This document shows, piece after piece, positions 33,037 through 44,949 of a stretch of 64,000 nucleotides of DNA (its first letter is position 1; every line of letters starts with the position of its first letter). A program made the position numbers and the translations under genes. Below the pieces are notes generated by a model that worked only from the letters and a program-made list of their open reading frames with translations, was not told where the DNA came from and did not search any database. Source of the DNA: Epinephelus fuscoguttatus (Eukaryota > Chordata > Actinopteri > Perciformes > Serranidae); assembly GCF_011397635.1 (NCBI RefSeq), contig NC_064766.1:42620100-42684099 (forward strand). The letters run 5' to 3'.

Positions 33037-35463
33037 TGTCCTGTTGTGATGTGTCCTGTTGTGATGTGTCCTGTTGTGATGTGTCCTGTTGTCATGTGTC
33101 CTGTTGTGATGTGTCCTGTTGTCATGTGTCCTGTTGTGACCTGTCCTGTTGTGATGTGTCCTGTTGTGACCTGTCCTGTTGTGACGTGTCCTGTTGTGAT
33201 GTGTCCTGTTGTGACCTGTCCTGTTGTGACGTGTCCTGTTGTGACGTGTCCTGTTGTGACGTGTCCTGTTGTGATGTGTCCTGTTGTGACCTGTCCTGTT
33301 GTGACGTGTCCTGTTGTGATGTGTCCTGTTGTGATGTGTCCTGTTGTGACCTGTCCTGTTGTGATGTGTCCTGTTGTGACCTGTCCTGTTGTGACGTGTC
33401 CTGTTGTCATGTGTCCTGTTGTGATGTGTCCTGTTGTGATGTGTCCTGTTGTGACGTGTCCTGTTGTGATGTGTCCTGTTGTGACCTGTCCTGTTGTGAC
33501 GTGTCCTGTTGTGATGTGTCCTGTTGTGACCTGTCCTGTTGTGATGTGTCCTGTTGTGACCTGTCCTGTTGTGATGTGTCCTGTTGTCATGTGTCCTGTT
33601 GTGACCTGTCCTGTTGTGACCTGTCCTGTTGTGATGTGTCCTGTTGTCATGTGTCCTGTTGTCATGTGTCCTGTTGTGATCTGTCCTGTTGTGACCTGTC
33701 CTGTTGTGATGTGTCCTGTTGTCATGTGTCCTGTTGTGATCTGTCCTGTTGTGATGTGTCCTGTTGTGACGTGTCCTGTTGTGACGTGTCCTGTTGTGAC
33801 CTGTCCTGTTGTGATGTGTCCTGTTGTGATGTGTCCTGTTGTGATGTGTCCTGTTGTGACCTGTCCTGTTGTGACGTGTCCTGTTGTGACGTGTCCTGTT
33901 GTCATGTGTCCTGTTGTCATGTGTCCTGTTGTCATGTGTCCTGTTGTGACCTGTCCTGTTGTGACCTGTCCTGTTGTGACCTGTCCTGTTGTCATGTGTC
34001 CTGTTGTCATGTGTCCTGTTGTGATCTGTCCTGTTGTGATGTGTACTGTTGTCATGTGTCCTGTTGTGATGTGTCCTGTTGTCATGTGTCCTGTTGTGAC
34101 CTGTCCTGTTGTGATGTGTCCTGTTGTGATGTGTCCTGTTGTGACCTGTCCTGTTGTGACCTGTCCTGTTGTGATGTGTCCTGTTGTGATGTGTCCTGTT
34201 GTCATGTGTCCTGTTGTGACCTGTCCTGTTGTGATGTGTCCTGTTGTCATGTGTCCTGTTGTCATGTGTCCTGTTGTGATCTGTCCTGTTGTGACCTGTC
34301 CTGTTGTGATGTGTCCTGTTGTCATGTGTCCTGTTGTGATCTGTCCTGTTGTGATGTGTGCTGTTGTGACGTGTCCTGTTGTGACGTGTCCTGTTGTGAC
34401 CTGTCCTGTTGTGATGTGTCCTGTTGTGATGTGTCCTGTTGTGACCTGTCCTGTTGTGACGTGTCCTGTTGTCATGTGTCCTGTTGTCATGTGTCCTGTT
34501 GTCATGTGTCCTGTTGTGACCTGTCCTGTTGTGACCTGTCCTGTTGTGACCTGTCCTGTTGTCATGTGTCCTGTTGTTATGTGTCCTGTTGTGATCTGTC
34601 CTGTTGTGACCTGTCCTGTTGTGACCTGTCCTGTTGTGATCTGTCCTGTTGTGATCTGTCCTGTTGTGATGTGTCCTGTTGTGATGTGTCCTGTTGTGAC
34701 CTGTCCTGTTGTGATGTGTCCTGTTGTCATGTGTCCTGTTGTGACCTGTCCTGTTGTGATGTGTCCTGTTGTCATGTGTCCTGTTGTGACCTGTCCTGTT
34801 GTGATGTGTCCTGTTGTGATGTGTCCTGTTGTCATGTGTCCTGTTGTGACCTGTCCTGTTGTGATGTGTCCTGTTGTGACCTGTCCTGTTGTGACCTGTC
34901 CTGTTGTGATGTGTCCTGTTGTCATGTGTCCTGTTGTGACCTGTCCTGTTGTGATGTGTCCTGTTGTGATGTGTACTGTTGTCATGTGTCCTGTTGTGAT
35001 GTGTCCTGTTGTCATGTGTCCTGTTGTGATGTGTCCTGTTGTCATGTGTCCTGTTGTGACCTGTCCTGTTGTGATGTGTCCTGTTGTGATGTGTCCTGTT
35101 GTGACCTGTCCTGTTGTGACGTGTCCTGTTGTGATCTGTCCTGTTGTGACCTGTCCTGTTGTGACGTGTCCTGTTGTGATGTGTCCTGTTGTGACGTGTC
35201 CTGTTGTGATGTGTCCTGTTGTGACCTGTCCTGTTGTGACGTGTCCTGTTGTGATGTGTCCTGTTGTGACGTGTCCTGTTGTGACCTGTCCTGTTGTGAT
35301 GTGTCCTGTTGTGACGTGTCCTGTTGTGATGTGTCCTGTTGTCATGTGTCCTGTTGTGACCTGTCCTGTTGTGACCTGTCCTGTTGTGATGTGTCCTGTT
35401 GTGATCTGTCCTGTTGTGATGTGTCCTGTTGTGACCTGTCCTGTTGTGACCTGTCCTGTTGTG
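33037..35463. repeat. 15-bp minisatellite, unit CTGTTGTGATGTGTC
   Basis: About 162 near-perfect copies over 2.4 kb. Variation is confined almost entirely to a four-base window (GATG, GACC, GACG, CATG, GATC). The unit is a multiple of three and lacks stops in two frames on each strand, so ORFs of 881, 846, 846 and 833 codons run through it. They encode only pentapeptide repeats (CPVVM, SCCDV, TTGHI, HNRTG) and are artefacts. The array lies upstream of the zinc-finger gene. Confidence 0.97.
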
Positions 35464-35984
35464 TGAGAATATGCTTTCACCATAGGCACTGTGTACTCCG
35501 GGGCCATCTACTACCACCAGGATGTGTGTGAGAAGTGAATGAGCACATTGATTTTCTAGCTTTGGTACTCTCTTCCAGGGCAGGTCGGGTATTACTGAGA
35601 TTTATTTTAATTTTGGTAACAGCGTAGTGTGTGTGTGTATGGCATTTCACCAATCATAGTGGGCCGCCAGGGCCATTTTTTTGTGAGTCCGCACTGCGGC
35701 CGAATCACGCTGCGGCCGAATTACGCACACGACGGATCCAGTAGACATCCAGTTTGCGGTCCGGGCACTACCGAAGACATCAAATTACCAGTGAGCCAAC
35801 TTACCTTTCTTCAAGTCCAGTCAAGCGTCTCTCAGTTCACTTGAAAAGTCACGTTCTCCCCAGCCTGAGACTAGAGCTGCCCAATCAAAGCGCAAATATG
35901 GATTGCGTACCAATCAGAGAGTAGCTTTCCACAGAAACATTTGGCTGCACTCCATTTTGCTCAACTGGTCTGCCGGTTAGGCGG
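35464..35984. other. Intergenic, no gene recognised
   Basis: Mixed sequence between the 15-bp array and a CT-rich tract, with a GC-rich patch near 35690-35735. It could contain the upstream exon or promoter of the zinc-finger gene, but no specific signal was found. Confidence 0.45.
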
Positions 35985-36184
35985 AGTCTGCTCCTCTCTC
36001 TCCTCTCCTCTTCTCTCCTCTTCTCTCCTCTCCTCTCCTCTCCTCTCCTCTCTCTCGTCTCCTCTCCTCTCCTCTCCTCTTCTCTCCTCTCCTCTCCTCT
36101 CCTCTTCTCTCCTCTCCTCTTCTCTCCTCTTCTCTCCTCTCCTCTTCTCTCCTCTCTCTCCTCTTCTCTCCTCTCCTCTCTCTG
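35985..36184. repeat. CT-rich microsatellite (TCTCC/TCTTC)n
   Basis: About 200 bp of pure pyrimidine on the plus strand, alternating TCTCC and TCTTC pentamers. ORFs on both strands here are low-complexity artefacts. A tract of this kind can form H-DNA. Confidence 0.95.
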
Positions 36185-36689
36185 AAGTCTGGCTACAAAC
36201 TTCAACTCCGCCCACCCGGCGCACCGGTTGTTGGAAATTAATTTAAAATACTCAGCTGCCAGCCTTTTTTCCAGCGTTCGTCACTGGTGTGAGAATTGGT
36301 TTGGCAGAGTGAGACCGTGAGATGGAAGGTGAATGCGTGTGTTTAACGCCAGATGTGTGAGAGTTGGCAACCCTGGATTCAGTCAGGGACTGTTCATTAG
36401 TTTTAAGCCTGGGAGGAGCGTAGGTTTTTAATTTGGGCTGAGGGGCGGGGCTTAAAGGTTTAAATGTTCACAGATGGTCTCCTGCAGACCTTGGTTGTAA
36501 CGCTTGGTTATTTCAGTTGTTGTTGCCTTTCCATAATCGTGAACCAATCAGACTGTCTTCCTCTGACCTCGTCACCATGGTGTTTTGGCTCCCTGGGTAT
36601 TTCCTGTCTGTCAGACCGCCCTCCTGTAGAACAGAGTAACCGAATCATATTTCTGTTTTCAGAGAGTGTGCTCTGCTGCCTGTGATGTT

Positions 36690-39600
36690 ATGGTGATGTC
36701 ATCATCGGTGAAGCAGCGGTACCGTGACATCAGTCCTGTGACTCTGCAGGTGGTGGGCGGGGCCATGAGCTCCAGTCTGTACTGTGGGGAGGTGGAGGGT
36801 CTGTCTGGGGGGCTGGTGGAGTCTTTCCTGGTGGAATTTTATCGCTGTAAACTCTGTCAGTTCACCTGCGGCCTCAAAGCCACCATCAGCAGCCACCTGC
36901 TGCTCAGGCACCGGCCCCCCACCCTCACATACCTGGGGGGTGCTGATGGAGGGGGCGGGGCTGAGGACCGAGAGGAGGCGGGGCTCCAGCGGGGGGTGTC
37001 ACCCTATCAGCTGGATCTGAACGGAGAATCGAAGCAGAGTGACGAGGACGAGGAGTTTCTGCTCTACAACATGCTGGACAACATGAGCCCACCCACCTGT
37101 GAGATCAGCAGCGAGGGGGGGCTGCAGGTCGCACACACCTGTGAGGTGACACACCTGACACTCAAACATACACAAGACATTTCTTAGTACAAGCCATGCC
37201 CAGGTCAGACATGTAGACACACACACACACACAGGAAGGAAATATTCTCATGTTTACATGAGGTGTTGTTACACCGTGGCGGTCAGCTCATCGTGGTCAC
37301 ACTGGCGGCGTGCTGACGTCCATCACCTCTGGGTGTCACACTGTTTCATATAAACGTGAGCTGTCCCTTTAAGGTCTCTGGAACTGATGACAGAACGTTT
37401 CCTGTCTGCAGGTCAGCACTCTGTTCGAGGAGGAATCTTCCATCTTTCCTCTGAAGGGAGGGTCAGGGGATCTGTCCTGTCCCATCGCCCCCCCTGCCAC
37501 CCAGGAGGAGATGGCGCAGTCCGCTCATCTCATGACTCTGGGACTGTGTCGCAAATCAGCTGCCAAAGCTCCTCCTCCTCCTCCTGCCCCTCCCACCTCC
37601 TCCCGCCCCATCCACGCTCCGCTTGATGACTCCGCCCACCTGTCGCAGCCTAGCAATGTGAAGCAGAGCGAGACAGACGGCCAGCAGACGAAGACTTCCT
37701 CCTGTGGCAAACGGAAGCTGTCGTGTCTCCTGTGTCCTCTGACGCTGCCGTCCAGGCGGCTCCTGGACGTTCATATCCGGTCTCACCGGATGGCCAGTGG
37801 GTTCAGCTGCATCCTCTGCAGCTGGACAGTTGACAGCTGGGAGGAGCTGGAGCCTCACTGGAGGAGCCACTGCAGCAGGAGGAGGAGGGAGGAGCAGAGA
37901 CAGAAGAAGAAGAAGGTGGCGTTGAGGCCGTTCAGTTGTCCCATCTGTCTGAGGACGTTCAGGAGTGCTGCCTCAGGAAACGCTCACCGACAAACACATG
38001 ATGGCTCCAGTCAGCGTCACCATGGCAACCATTCAGGTGTGAACACTCAGTACATTTACTCAGGTAACGTAGGTTAGTCTGAGTTGCAGGTCGTCCACAC
38101 TCAGATCCAGGTTCTGAACATCTGGAACCATCAGTCAGCTGATCGATTGATCTGAACCTGGTTCTGATCACTGTCGACCTTGTTTGTCATTTATTTCTGC
38201 GTTTTACAGTTTGTACCTGAAAGTAACTGACCTCACTGATCTAAAGTCCAGTTCAGACCAAAGATTCATGACGAGATGAAACTGTTTCAGAACGTCACAG
38301 AGAAAAGTGTCAGCGGTGTGAACTGGCCGGCCTGAGCTCGACTCAAGCCGGCTGATGGTGTCACCTGACACTCAGCTGGTCAAATGGCCGGCGGCTGGTT
38401 TTAAAGCACGTCACCTGTTTCAACAGCCAATCAGCTTGTAGTGAAGTCAGCTGGTCAGGTCAAAATGACCACAGACGGTGTGTTGGCTTGCTGCAGCAGG
38501 TGCTCTGTCCCCACAGAGCCCTCTGTTTCTGTCCTCACGGTGTGCCGGTGTCAGACGGTGGGTCGCTGCTGCTGCTGGCTGTATGTGCTTATGCCCCGCC
38601 CACACACACATTCTCACTGGCGTATTGATTATGAATACAGTCCATCTGATGCTGGTTTTGTTTCATCACTGTAGCCAGCATCTCACTATCACTATCCTCA
38701 TTCAGATTTTAAGAAGCTACAAATTACAGTGGTGGAAAAAAGTTTTCGGACACCCCATGCATTTGTGAAATATTGCATTAAGAATCACTCTTAGGTCTTC
38801 AAGTGCAATTTCTTTTAGTACAGTCACAGCCAAAATACTAAATAAATCCTAAAAAAGCCATTAAAAACTTAAAATTGATTGGTTCCATAAAAATACATAA
38901 GACATTTTGAGTATTGGGTCATTTTGGTACCAGTGATGAAGGTCGTTCTTTTTATTAAAAGACACAATTTTTGTTGCCAAGCTTCGTGTCTACATAAAGC
39001 CAGCACATTTGAAAGTTCTTCAGACACAAAAATGGCTAAAACAAGGAACCTAACGCAGGAAACACGCCTGAAGATAAAGATTCTCAGCCAGGAAGGGTAC
39101 AGCTGCCGCCAGATAGCCAGGAAGTGCAGATGCAGTCCTTCAGCAGTTGGATACACTCTGCAGAAATACAGACGAACCAACAGCTTGGAAGACAAACCAA
39201 GATCTGGGCGTCCAAGGGTTTCTTCAGCAAGAAATGACCGCATCCTGATCCGCATGTGCAGGCAAAACCGCCGAATGACATCACAGGAGCTTCAGCAGCA
39301 GTGGTCAAACCAAACTGGTGTCCAGTGTTCCACCCGCACTGTACGTGGCCGACTTTTAGATCACGGCTTAAGGTCCTACAAGGCTATCAAGAAGCCCCTG
39401 ATCAATGAGAGACAGAGGTTAGCCCGGCCGTTGGGCCCAGGCACACAAGAACTGGACAGCCAGGAATTGGAAGAAGATTTTGTGGTCAGATGAGTCCAGT
39501 TTCCAGCTTTATCTTCCTCCTACTAATGTGAGGGTACGCAGAAGGCCAGGCGAAGCATTATCTCCAGCATGTACAGTACCTACAGTCAAGCATGGTGGAG

Positions 39601-42600
39601 GCAGTATCATGGTTTGGGGATGCATGAGCGCTGCTGGTGTTGGTCATCTCACTGTCTGTGATGGCACATTGAACTCTACCAAGTATTGGACCATTCTCCA
39701 AACCCACATGCTCCCTTCTGCGCTGCACTGTTCCGTCGAGGTAAAAACTGGATGTTTCAACAAGATAATGCCCCTTGCCACACATCCAAGGCCAGCAGAA
39801 CTTGGCTGCAGGAGCACAGTATCCAGGTCTTAGAGTGGCCAGCTCAATCCCCGGACATGAGCCCCATTGAAAATCTGTGGTGGATTATCAAAAGGTCTGT
39901 TTCAAAGCATAAACCAAAGAATTTAGAAGAATTAAAAGCAGTAATTCAAGAAGAATGGGACAAGATTACCCCTCAACAGTCTGAAAGGCTCGTGGGGAAC
40001 ATGCCAGCCAGGATTAGAGCTCTACTACGTGCCAATGGCAGGACTACTAAATATTAATTTGATGATGTGATGGTTTATTTATTTTGTGTTCAGTTTTGAA
40101 CACATTCTCTGTTATTTGTTGACTCTGATACCGACAATGTTGAGAACTGACATATTGAAACTGTCAAGAATTTAGTTTTGTTAGTTTTTCTTGTAAACAA
40201 TAAACAAAAAAATATAATTTATATTTGTTTGTATCTGTCTACACAAATATTTCATGATAATATTTGAGATTGTGTAAAATTTTAAGGGTGTCCGAAAACT
40301 TTTTTCCACCACTGTATATTCAGCCACAAAATAAGTCTGAAAAGCTGCAAATCAGAACGAAGCACAGAGAGTTGTTGACTAGAGATGATACGCCGTCCCA
40401 TCATGAGGTCACTTCCTGTTTGACAGTAGCTTCCTGTTTGAACTCTCTGATGCAGGACTGTGACAGAGTTTTGTTGTTGTACTTTTCCTTCAGTGAATGG
40501 TCTGAGTACTAATCAATAATGTGATTTGATTCCTTCAGACCTGTGGAGGGGCCGGCTGGTTGGACGAGCAGGACAGAAGGCAGCGGAGCATGCAGACAGG
40601 TAGATGACTCAAAGTGTCCTCTCCTCACACTCAGAAGCTTTTATTATGAAAAGGTGTCTATAAATAAATGTCCTTAAGTGTGTTTGATGACGATCCTGCA
40701 GGGTGAGAGTCCTGTAGGGTCAGAGGCCTGTAGGGTGAGAGTCCGGTAGGGTCAGAGGCCTGTAGGGTGAGAGTCCTGTAGGGTGAGAGTCCTGTAGGGT
40801 CAGAGGCCTGTAGGGTGAGAGTCCTGTAGGGTGAGAGTCCTGTAGGGTCAGAGGCCTGTAGGGTCAGAGGCCTGTAGGGTGAGAGGCCTGTAGGGTCAGA
40901 GGCCTGTAGGGTGAGAGTCCTGTAGGGTCAGAGGCCTGTAGGGTGAGAGTCCGGTAGGGTGAGAGTCCTGTAGGGTCAGAGGCCTGTAGGGTCAGAGGCC
41001 TGTAGGGTGAGAGGCCTGTAGGGTCAGAGTCCTGTAGGGTGAGAGGCCTGTAGGGTCAGAGGCCTGTAGGGTCAGAGTCCTGTAGGGTGAGAGGCCTGTA
41101 GGGTCAGAGGCCTGTAGGGTCAGAGTCCTGTAGGGTGAGAGGCCTGTAGGGTCAGAGGCCTGTAGGGTCAGAGGCCTGTAGGGTCAGAGTCCTGTAGGGT
41201 CAGAGGCCTGTAGGGTGAGAGTCCTGTAGGGTCAGAGGCCTGTAGGGTGAGAGGCCTGTAGGGTCAGAGTCCTGTAGGGTCAGAGGCCTGTAGGGTGAGA
41301 GTCCTGTAGGGTGAGAGGCCTGTAGGGTGAGAGGCCTGTAGGGTCAGAGTCCTGTAGGGTCAGAGGCCTGCAGGGTGAGAGTCCTGTAGGGTGAGAGGCC
41401 TGTAGGGTCAGAGGCCTGTAGGGTGAGAGGCCTGTAGGGTCAGAGGCCTGTAGGGTCAGAGGCCTGTAGGGTCAGAGGCCTGTAGGGTGAGAGGCCTGTA
41501 GGGTCAGAGGCCTGTAGGGTCAGAGTCCTGTAGGGTCAGAGGCCTGTAGGGTGAGAGTCCTGTAGGGTCAGAGGCCTGCAGGGTGAGAGTCCTGTAGGGT
41601 GAGAGTCCTGTAGGGTCAGAGGCCTGCAGGGTGAGAGTCCTGTAGGGTGAGAGGCCTGTAGGGTGAGAGTCCTGTAGGGTCAGAGTCCTGTAGGGTCAGA
41701 GTCCTGTAGGGTCAGAGGCCTGTAGGGTGAGAGGCCTGTAGGGTGAGAGGCCTGTAGGGTCAGAAGCCTGTAGGGTGAGAGTCCTGCAGGGTGAGAGGCC
41801 TGTAGGGTGAGAGGCCTGTAGGATGAGAGTCCTGTAGGGTCAGAGTCCTGTAGGGTGAGAGGCCTGCAGGGTCAGAGGCCTGTAGGGTGAGAGGCCTGCA
41901 GGGTGAGAGGCCTGCAGGGTCAGAGGCCTGTAGGGTGAGAGGCCTGCAGGGTGAGAGGCCTGTAGGGTGAGAGGCCTGTAGGGTGAGAGGCCTGTAGGGT
42001 CAGAGGCCTGTAGGGTCAGAAGCCTGTAGGGTGAGAGGCCTGTAGGGTGAGAGGCCTGTAGGGTCAGAAGCCTGTAGGGTGAGAGTCCTGTAGGGTGAGA
42101 GGCCTGTAGGGTCAGAGGCCTGTAGGGTCAGAAGCCTGTAGGGTCAGAGGCCTGTAGGGTCAGAGGCCTGTAGGGTGAGAGTCCTGTAGGGTGAGAGTCC
42201 TGTAGGGTCAGAGGCCTGTAGGGTGAGAGTCCTGTAGGGTGAGAGGCCTGTAGGGTGAGAGGCCTGTAGGGTCAGAGTCCTGTAGGGTCAGAGTCCTGTA
42301 GGGTCAGAGGCCTGTAGGGTCAGAGGCCTGTAGGGTGAGAGTCCTGTAGGGTGAGAGTCCTGTAGGGTCAGAGGCCTGTAGGGTGAGAGGCCTGTAGGGT
42401 CAGAGTCCTGTAGGGTGAGAGTCCTGTAGGGTGAGAGTCCTGTAGGGTGAGAGTCCTGTAGGGTGAGAGGCCTGTAGGGTGAGAGGCCCCCCAGGCTCCA
42501 GTCCCTCACATTAAGCTGGTTCTCAGTTCTTGAATTGGACGTCTCTTTCACTGGATGGTGAAAACATTCAATCACTGTCAGGTTCGGAAACATTTTAGCA

Positions 42601-42724
42601 TGCTCCACGTTGGTGACCAGTGTGACCACATGGTCGAAGGTTACACTTGTGTCATTGACTTTCAAAATAAAAAAGAACTGTTAAAATATTACACAGATAC
42701 TGCACATTTTTACTGTGTTTTTTT

Positions 42725-42772
<48 letters not shown>

Positions 42773-44395
42773 GCAGTCAGAGCAGCAGAGGTCAGACGGA
42801 CTCTCTGCAGAACGTCACACAGAACAAAAAGAGGAAGAGAACGAGAAGAAGCACAGAAGAAGAGAAGGACGCCACAGACACAGACTTCTGTTGCTCTCTG
42901 TGCCACAGGTAACTACATCACCCACAATCCATCACTGCACTGCTGATCACATGATCACAGGCTTCACACACTGACCAATCACAGGAGAGGACAGGTGGAC
43001 AGAGCAGCTGAAGGTCACTCAGGCTGCGTCCTGTTAGTGCAGGTATCTAAACACACAGCCACAGCTCAACCAGGTGTGTTTCAGGTGTGTTACCTGTTAC
43101 AGGGCTGTGGTTGGTCACTTCTTTCTGTCCACAGGAAGTTCTCCACCAAACTGACGCTGAGACGCCACCTGGGAATCCACAGAGGAGACAAACCGTACAC
43201 CTGTCCTCACTGCTCCTACTGCAGCCGCCTGAAGGCCTCGCTGCTGCAACACTTGAGGACACACACAGGTAACACACACAAACTTGAGGACACACACACA
43301 CACACAGCAATTTTTTTCACTCTTTTTGTCAGTTACACACAGGTCTGAAAGACACACACATGCACAAACAGGACTGGGCGGCAGTAGCTCAGTCCATAGG
43401 GACTTGGGTTGGGAACCGGAGATCGAGTCCCCATCTGGACCAAAATATGGAGTGTGGACTGGTGGCTGGAGAGGTGCCAGTTCACCTCCTGGGCACTGCC
43501 GAGGTGCCCTTGAGCAAGGCACCGAACCCCCTAACCGCTCGGGGCGCCTGTCCAAGGGCAGCCCCCTCACTCTGACATCTCTCCACTTTGTGCATGTATA
43601 GGTCCTGTTTGTGCATGTGTGTGTCTTTCAGACCTGTGTGTAACTGACAAGCAAGAGTGAAAACATTGAATTTCCCCTCAGGGGGATTAATAAAGGAAAT
43701 AAAACTTTTAAAAACAAAAAACAAAAAACACACCTTAGGACACACACCAGTCAGCTGACTATGCACACTGTGTGTTTTCAGGTGAGAAGCCGTACAGGTG
43801 TGCTGAGTGTCCGTATGCTTCTATAGATCGCAGCTCTCTGCTCCGACACATCAGGACTCACAGTCAGGAGAAACCCTACAGGTGTCAACTCTGTGACTAC
43901 AGCAGGTACCTACACACCTGGACACACCTGTATACAGATATAAACTACAGCAGGTACCTACACACCTGTATACAGATATAAACTACAGCAGGTACCTACA
44001 CACCTGGACACACCTGTATACAGATATAAACTACAGCAGGTACCTACACACCTGTATACAGATATAAACTACAGCAGGTACCTACACACCTGGACACACC
44101 TGTATACAGATATAAACTACAGCAGGTACCTACACACCTGGACACACCTGTATACAGATATAAACTACAGCAGGTACCTACACACCTGGACACACCTGTA
44201 CACAGATTTAAACTACTGTTTTTTGTTTTTTCTTTAATCAGTATCCAGAAGAAGAGTTTGGACCTTCATGCTCGCCGTCATCATACTGGTGAGGCGTTTC
44301 CATGCCAACAGTGTGATTACTCGAGTCCAGACCGCCAGCTGTTGCTCAGACACATGCGCAGACACCACGCCCCCTCGCAGCACGCCAGGCTTTGA
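36690..44395 (+). CDS. C2H2 zinc-finger protein, seven coding exons, nine fingers
   Basis: Probable nuclear DNA-binding protein. Exons: 36690-37145, 37412-38036, 40539-40599, 42777-42908, 43135-43268, 43782-43905, 44242-44395. They total 1686 nt, 561 residues plus stop, and all junctions are GT/AG with consistent phase. Fingers in order: CKLCQFTC (exon 1); CLLCPLTL, CILCSWTV and CPICLRTF (exon 2); CSLCHRKF split across exons 4/5; CPHCSYCS (5); CAECPYAS (6); CQLCDYSS split across 6/7; CQQCDYSS (7). TGEKPYRC-type linkers are seen only late. An acidic SDEDEEF patch follows finger 1, and the exon 4 region is basic. The frame also runs open from an acceptor at 36661-36662, so an upstream exon is likely; ATG 36690 (or 36696) is the first in frame. 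No KRAB, BTB or SCAN domain is seen. I do not recognise the orthologue. Confidence 0.85.
38727..40314 (+). mobile_element. Tc1-like transposon in zinc-finger intron 2
   Basis: A 1588-bp element flanked by TA (38725-38726, 40315-40316). Its terminal inverted repeats begin CAGTGGTGGAAAAAAGTTTT and match perfectly for 29 bp. This is the usual size for Tc1. It is oriented in the same sense as the host gene. Confidence 0.96.
39032..40057 (+). pseudogene. Tc1 transposase with two frameshifts
   Basis: About 342 codons in total. The N-terminal paired-like HTH domain is intact from MAKTRNLTQETRLKIK through CRQIARKCRCSPSAVGY and the GRPR hook, then HTH 2. A frameshift at about 39430 moves the reading to KKILWSDESSFQL (first catalytic D), then KHGGGSIMVWGC. 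A second frameshift at about 39720-39740 moves to MFQQDNAPCHTS (second D) and WPAQSPDMSPIENLW (catalytic E), so the DDE triad is present but split over frames. It ends NGRTTKY. Catalytically dead as written; the ends are intact, so it could be mobilised in trans. Confidence 0.93.
40700..42488. repeat. 16-bp minisatellite, unit CCTGTAGGGTCAGAGG
   Basis: About 111 copies in intron 3 of the zinc-finger gene. Two independent variable positions (GTCAG/GTGAG and GAGG/GAGT) alternate irregularly. The nearby 125-codon minus-strand ORF (LQDSHPTGLSPY) is a repeat artefact. Confidence 0.97.
42730..42769. repeat. (TG)20 microsatellite abutting the exon 4 splice acceptor
   Basis: Directly precedes AGGGCAG|TCAGAGC. 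The only acceptor compatible with the phases of exons 3 and 4 is the AG at 42775-42776, so the GT run occupies the polypyrimidine-tract position. Confidence 0.88.
43376..43720 (+). mobile_element. tRNA-derived SINE, copy 2 (zinc-finger intron 5)
   Basis: Same element as at 14042. The A-box region GCAGTAGCTCAGTCCATAGG is intact, but about ten bases are missing in the B-box region (ACCGGAGATCGAGTCCCC), so this copy is probably not transcribable by pol III. The body and the AGGGGGATTAATAAAGGAAA tail are conserved, followed by an A-rich end. Confidence 0.85.
43896..44213. repeat. 48/38-bp tandem repeat carrying copies of the exon 6 donor
   Basis: Begins at the end of exon 6. Each unit starts with CTACAGCAGGTACCTACACA, so the donor CAG|GTACCT is repeated with exon ends at 43905, 43953, 43991, 44039, 44077, 44125 and 44173. 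Spacing is 48, 38, 48, 38, 48 and 48 bp. The short form lacks ten bases (TGGACACACC). Confidence 0.93.
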
Positions 44396-44949
44396 CAGCT
44401 GATCGGACGCTCTGATTGGACTGTTAGCCATATGACGACTTTGTCCCATTTGATGATGTCACCAGACCTGCTGCTGATGTCACAGACACTCTGAGTTTTT
44501 ATTGGTTGTTTTTTTTATTTGCTGGACTTTTTAAATTAAACTAAAAAACGTGGTGAAACAAAAAAACACAAACTGCCTTTTGTTTTTATTTCATTTTCTC
44601 CTTTAAATATGTCACTGTGGACCAACGTCCTTCATTTTCCCTGAATTAATCTGCCAAATTGAACCATAAATAGGTCTTTAAAAGTATTAAAAGTTGATAA
44701 ATCAAATGTTGGAAAATTAAAACGTCTTAATCGCAATTTTATGAAGTATTAAATTTTCTTGGCATTAAAGCTTTGACAAAAACTATCCATGAATGTATAA
44801 TTTATTTTCCTCCTTGCAACTATTACAAACAATGATGTGTAGGTAGACACACTCGGACTGCCACTCTGGGGATAAAAATATTCACAAATGAAAAAGCACT
44901 TCAGGTTGCTGATAAGTAGTGTTTAACTTTTGATTTAACACTAAAAATT
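44396..44949. other. 3' UTR of the zinc-finger gene and AT-rich sequence
   Basis: ATTAAA at 44535-44540, 140 nt past the stop codon, is the best polyadenylation signal. Beyond it the sequence is AT-rich, with a TTTAAAAGTATTAAAAG motif that recurs near 45905-45935, suggesting flanks of an unclassified repeat. No further gene seen. Confidence 0.55.

Noticed and set aside
32821-35531. ORFs of 881, 846, 846 and 833 codons on both strands
   Set aside because: All are translations of one 15-bp repeat whose length is a multiple of three. The peptides are pure pentamers, and four overlapping frames cannot all be genes.
35941-36246. Ser/Leu-rich and Arg/Glu-rich ORFs
   Set aside because: Translations of a pure CT/GA microsatellite on the two strands.
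40700-42490. Telomere-like TAGGGT repeats as an interstitial telomere
   Set aside because: The unit is 16 bp and TAGGGT occurs once per unit; there is no TTAGGG tandem.
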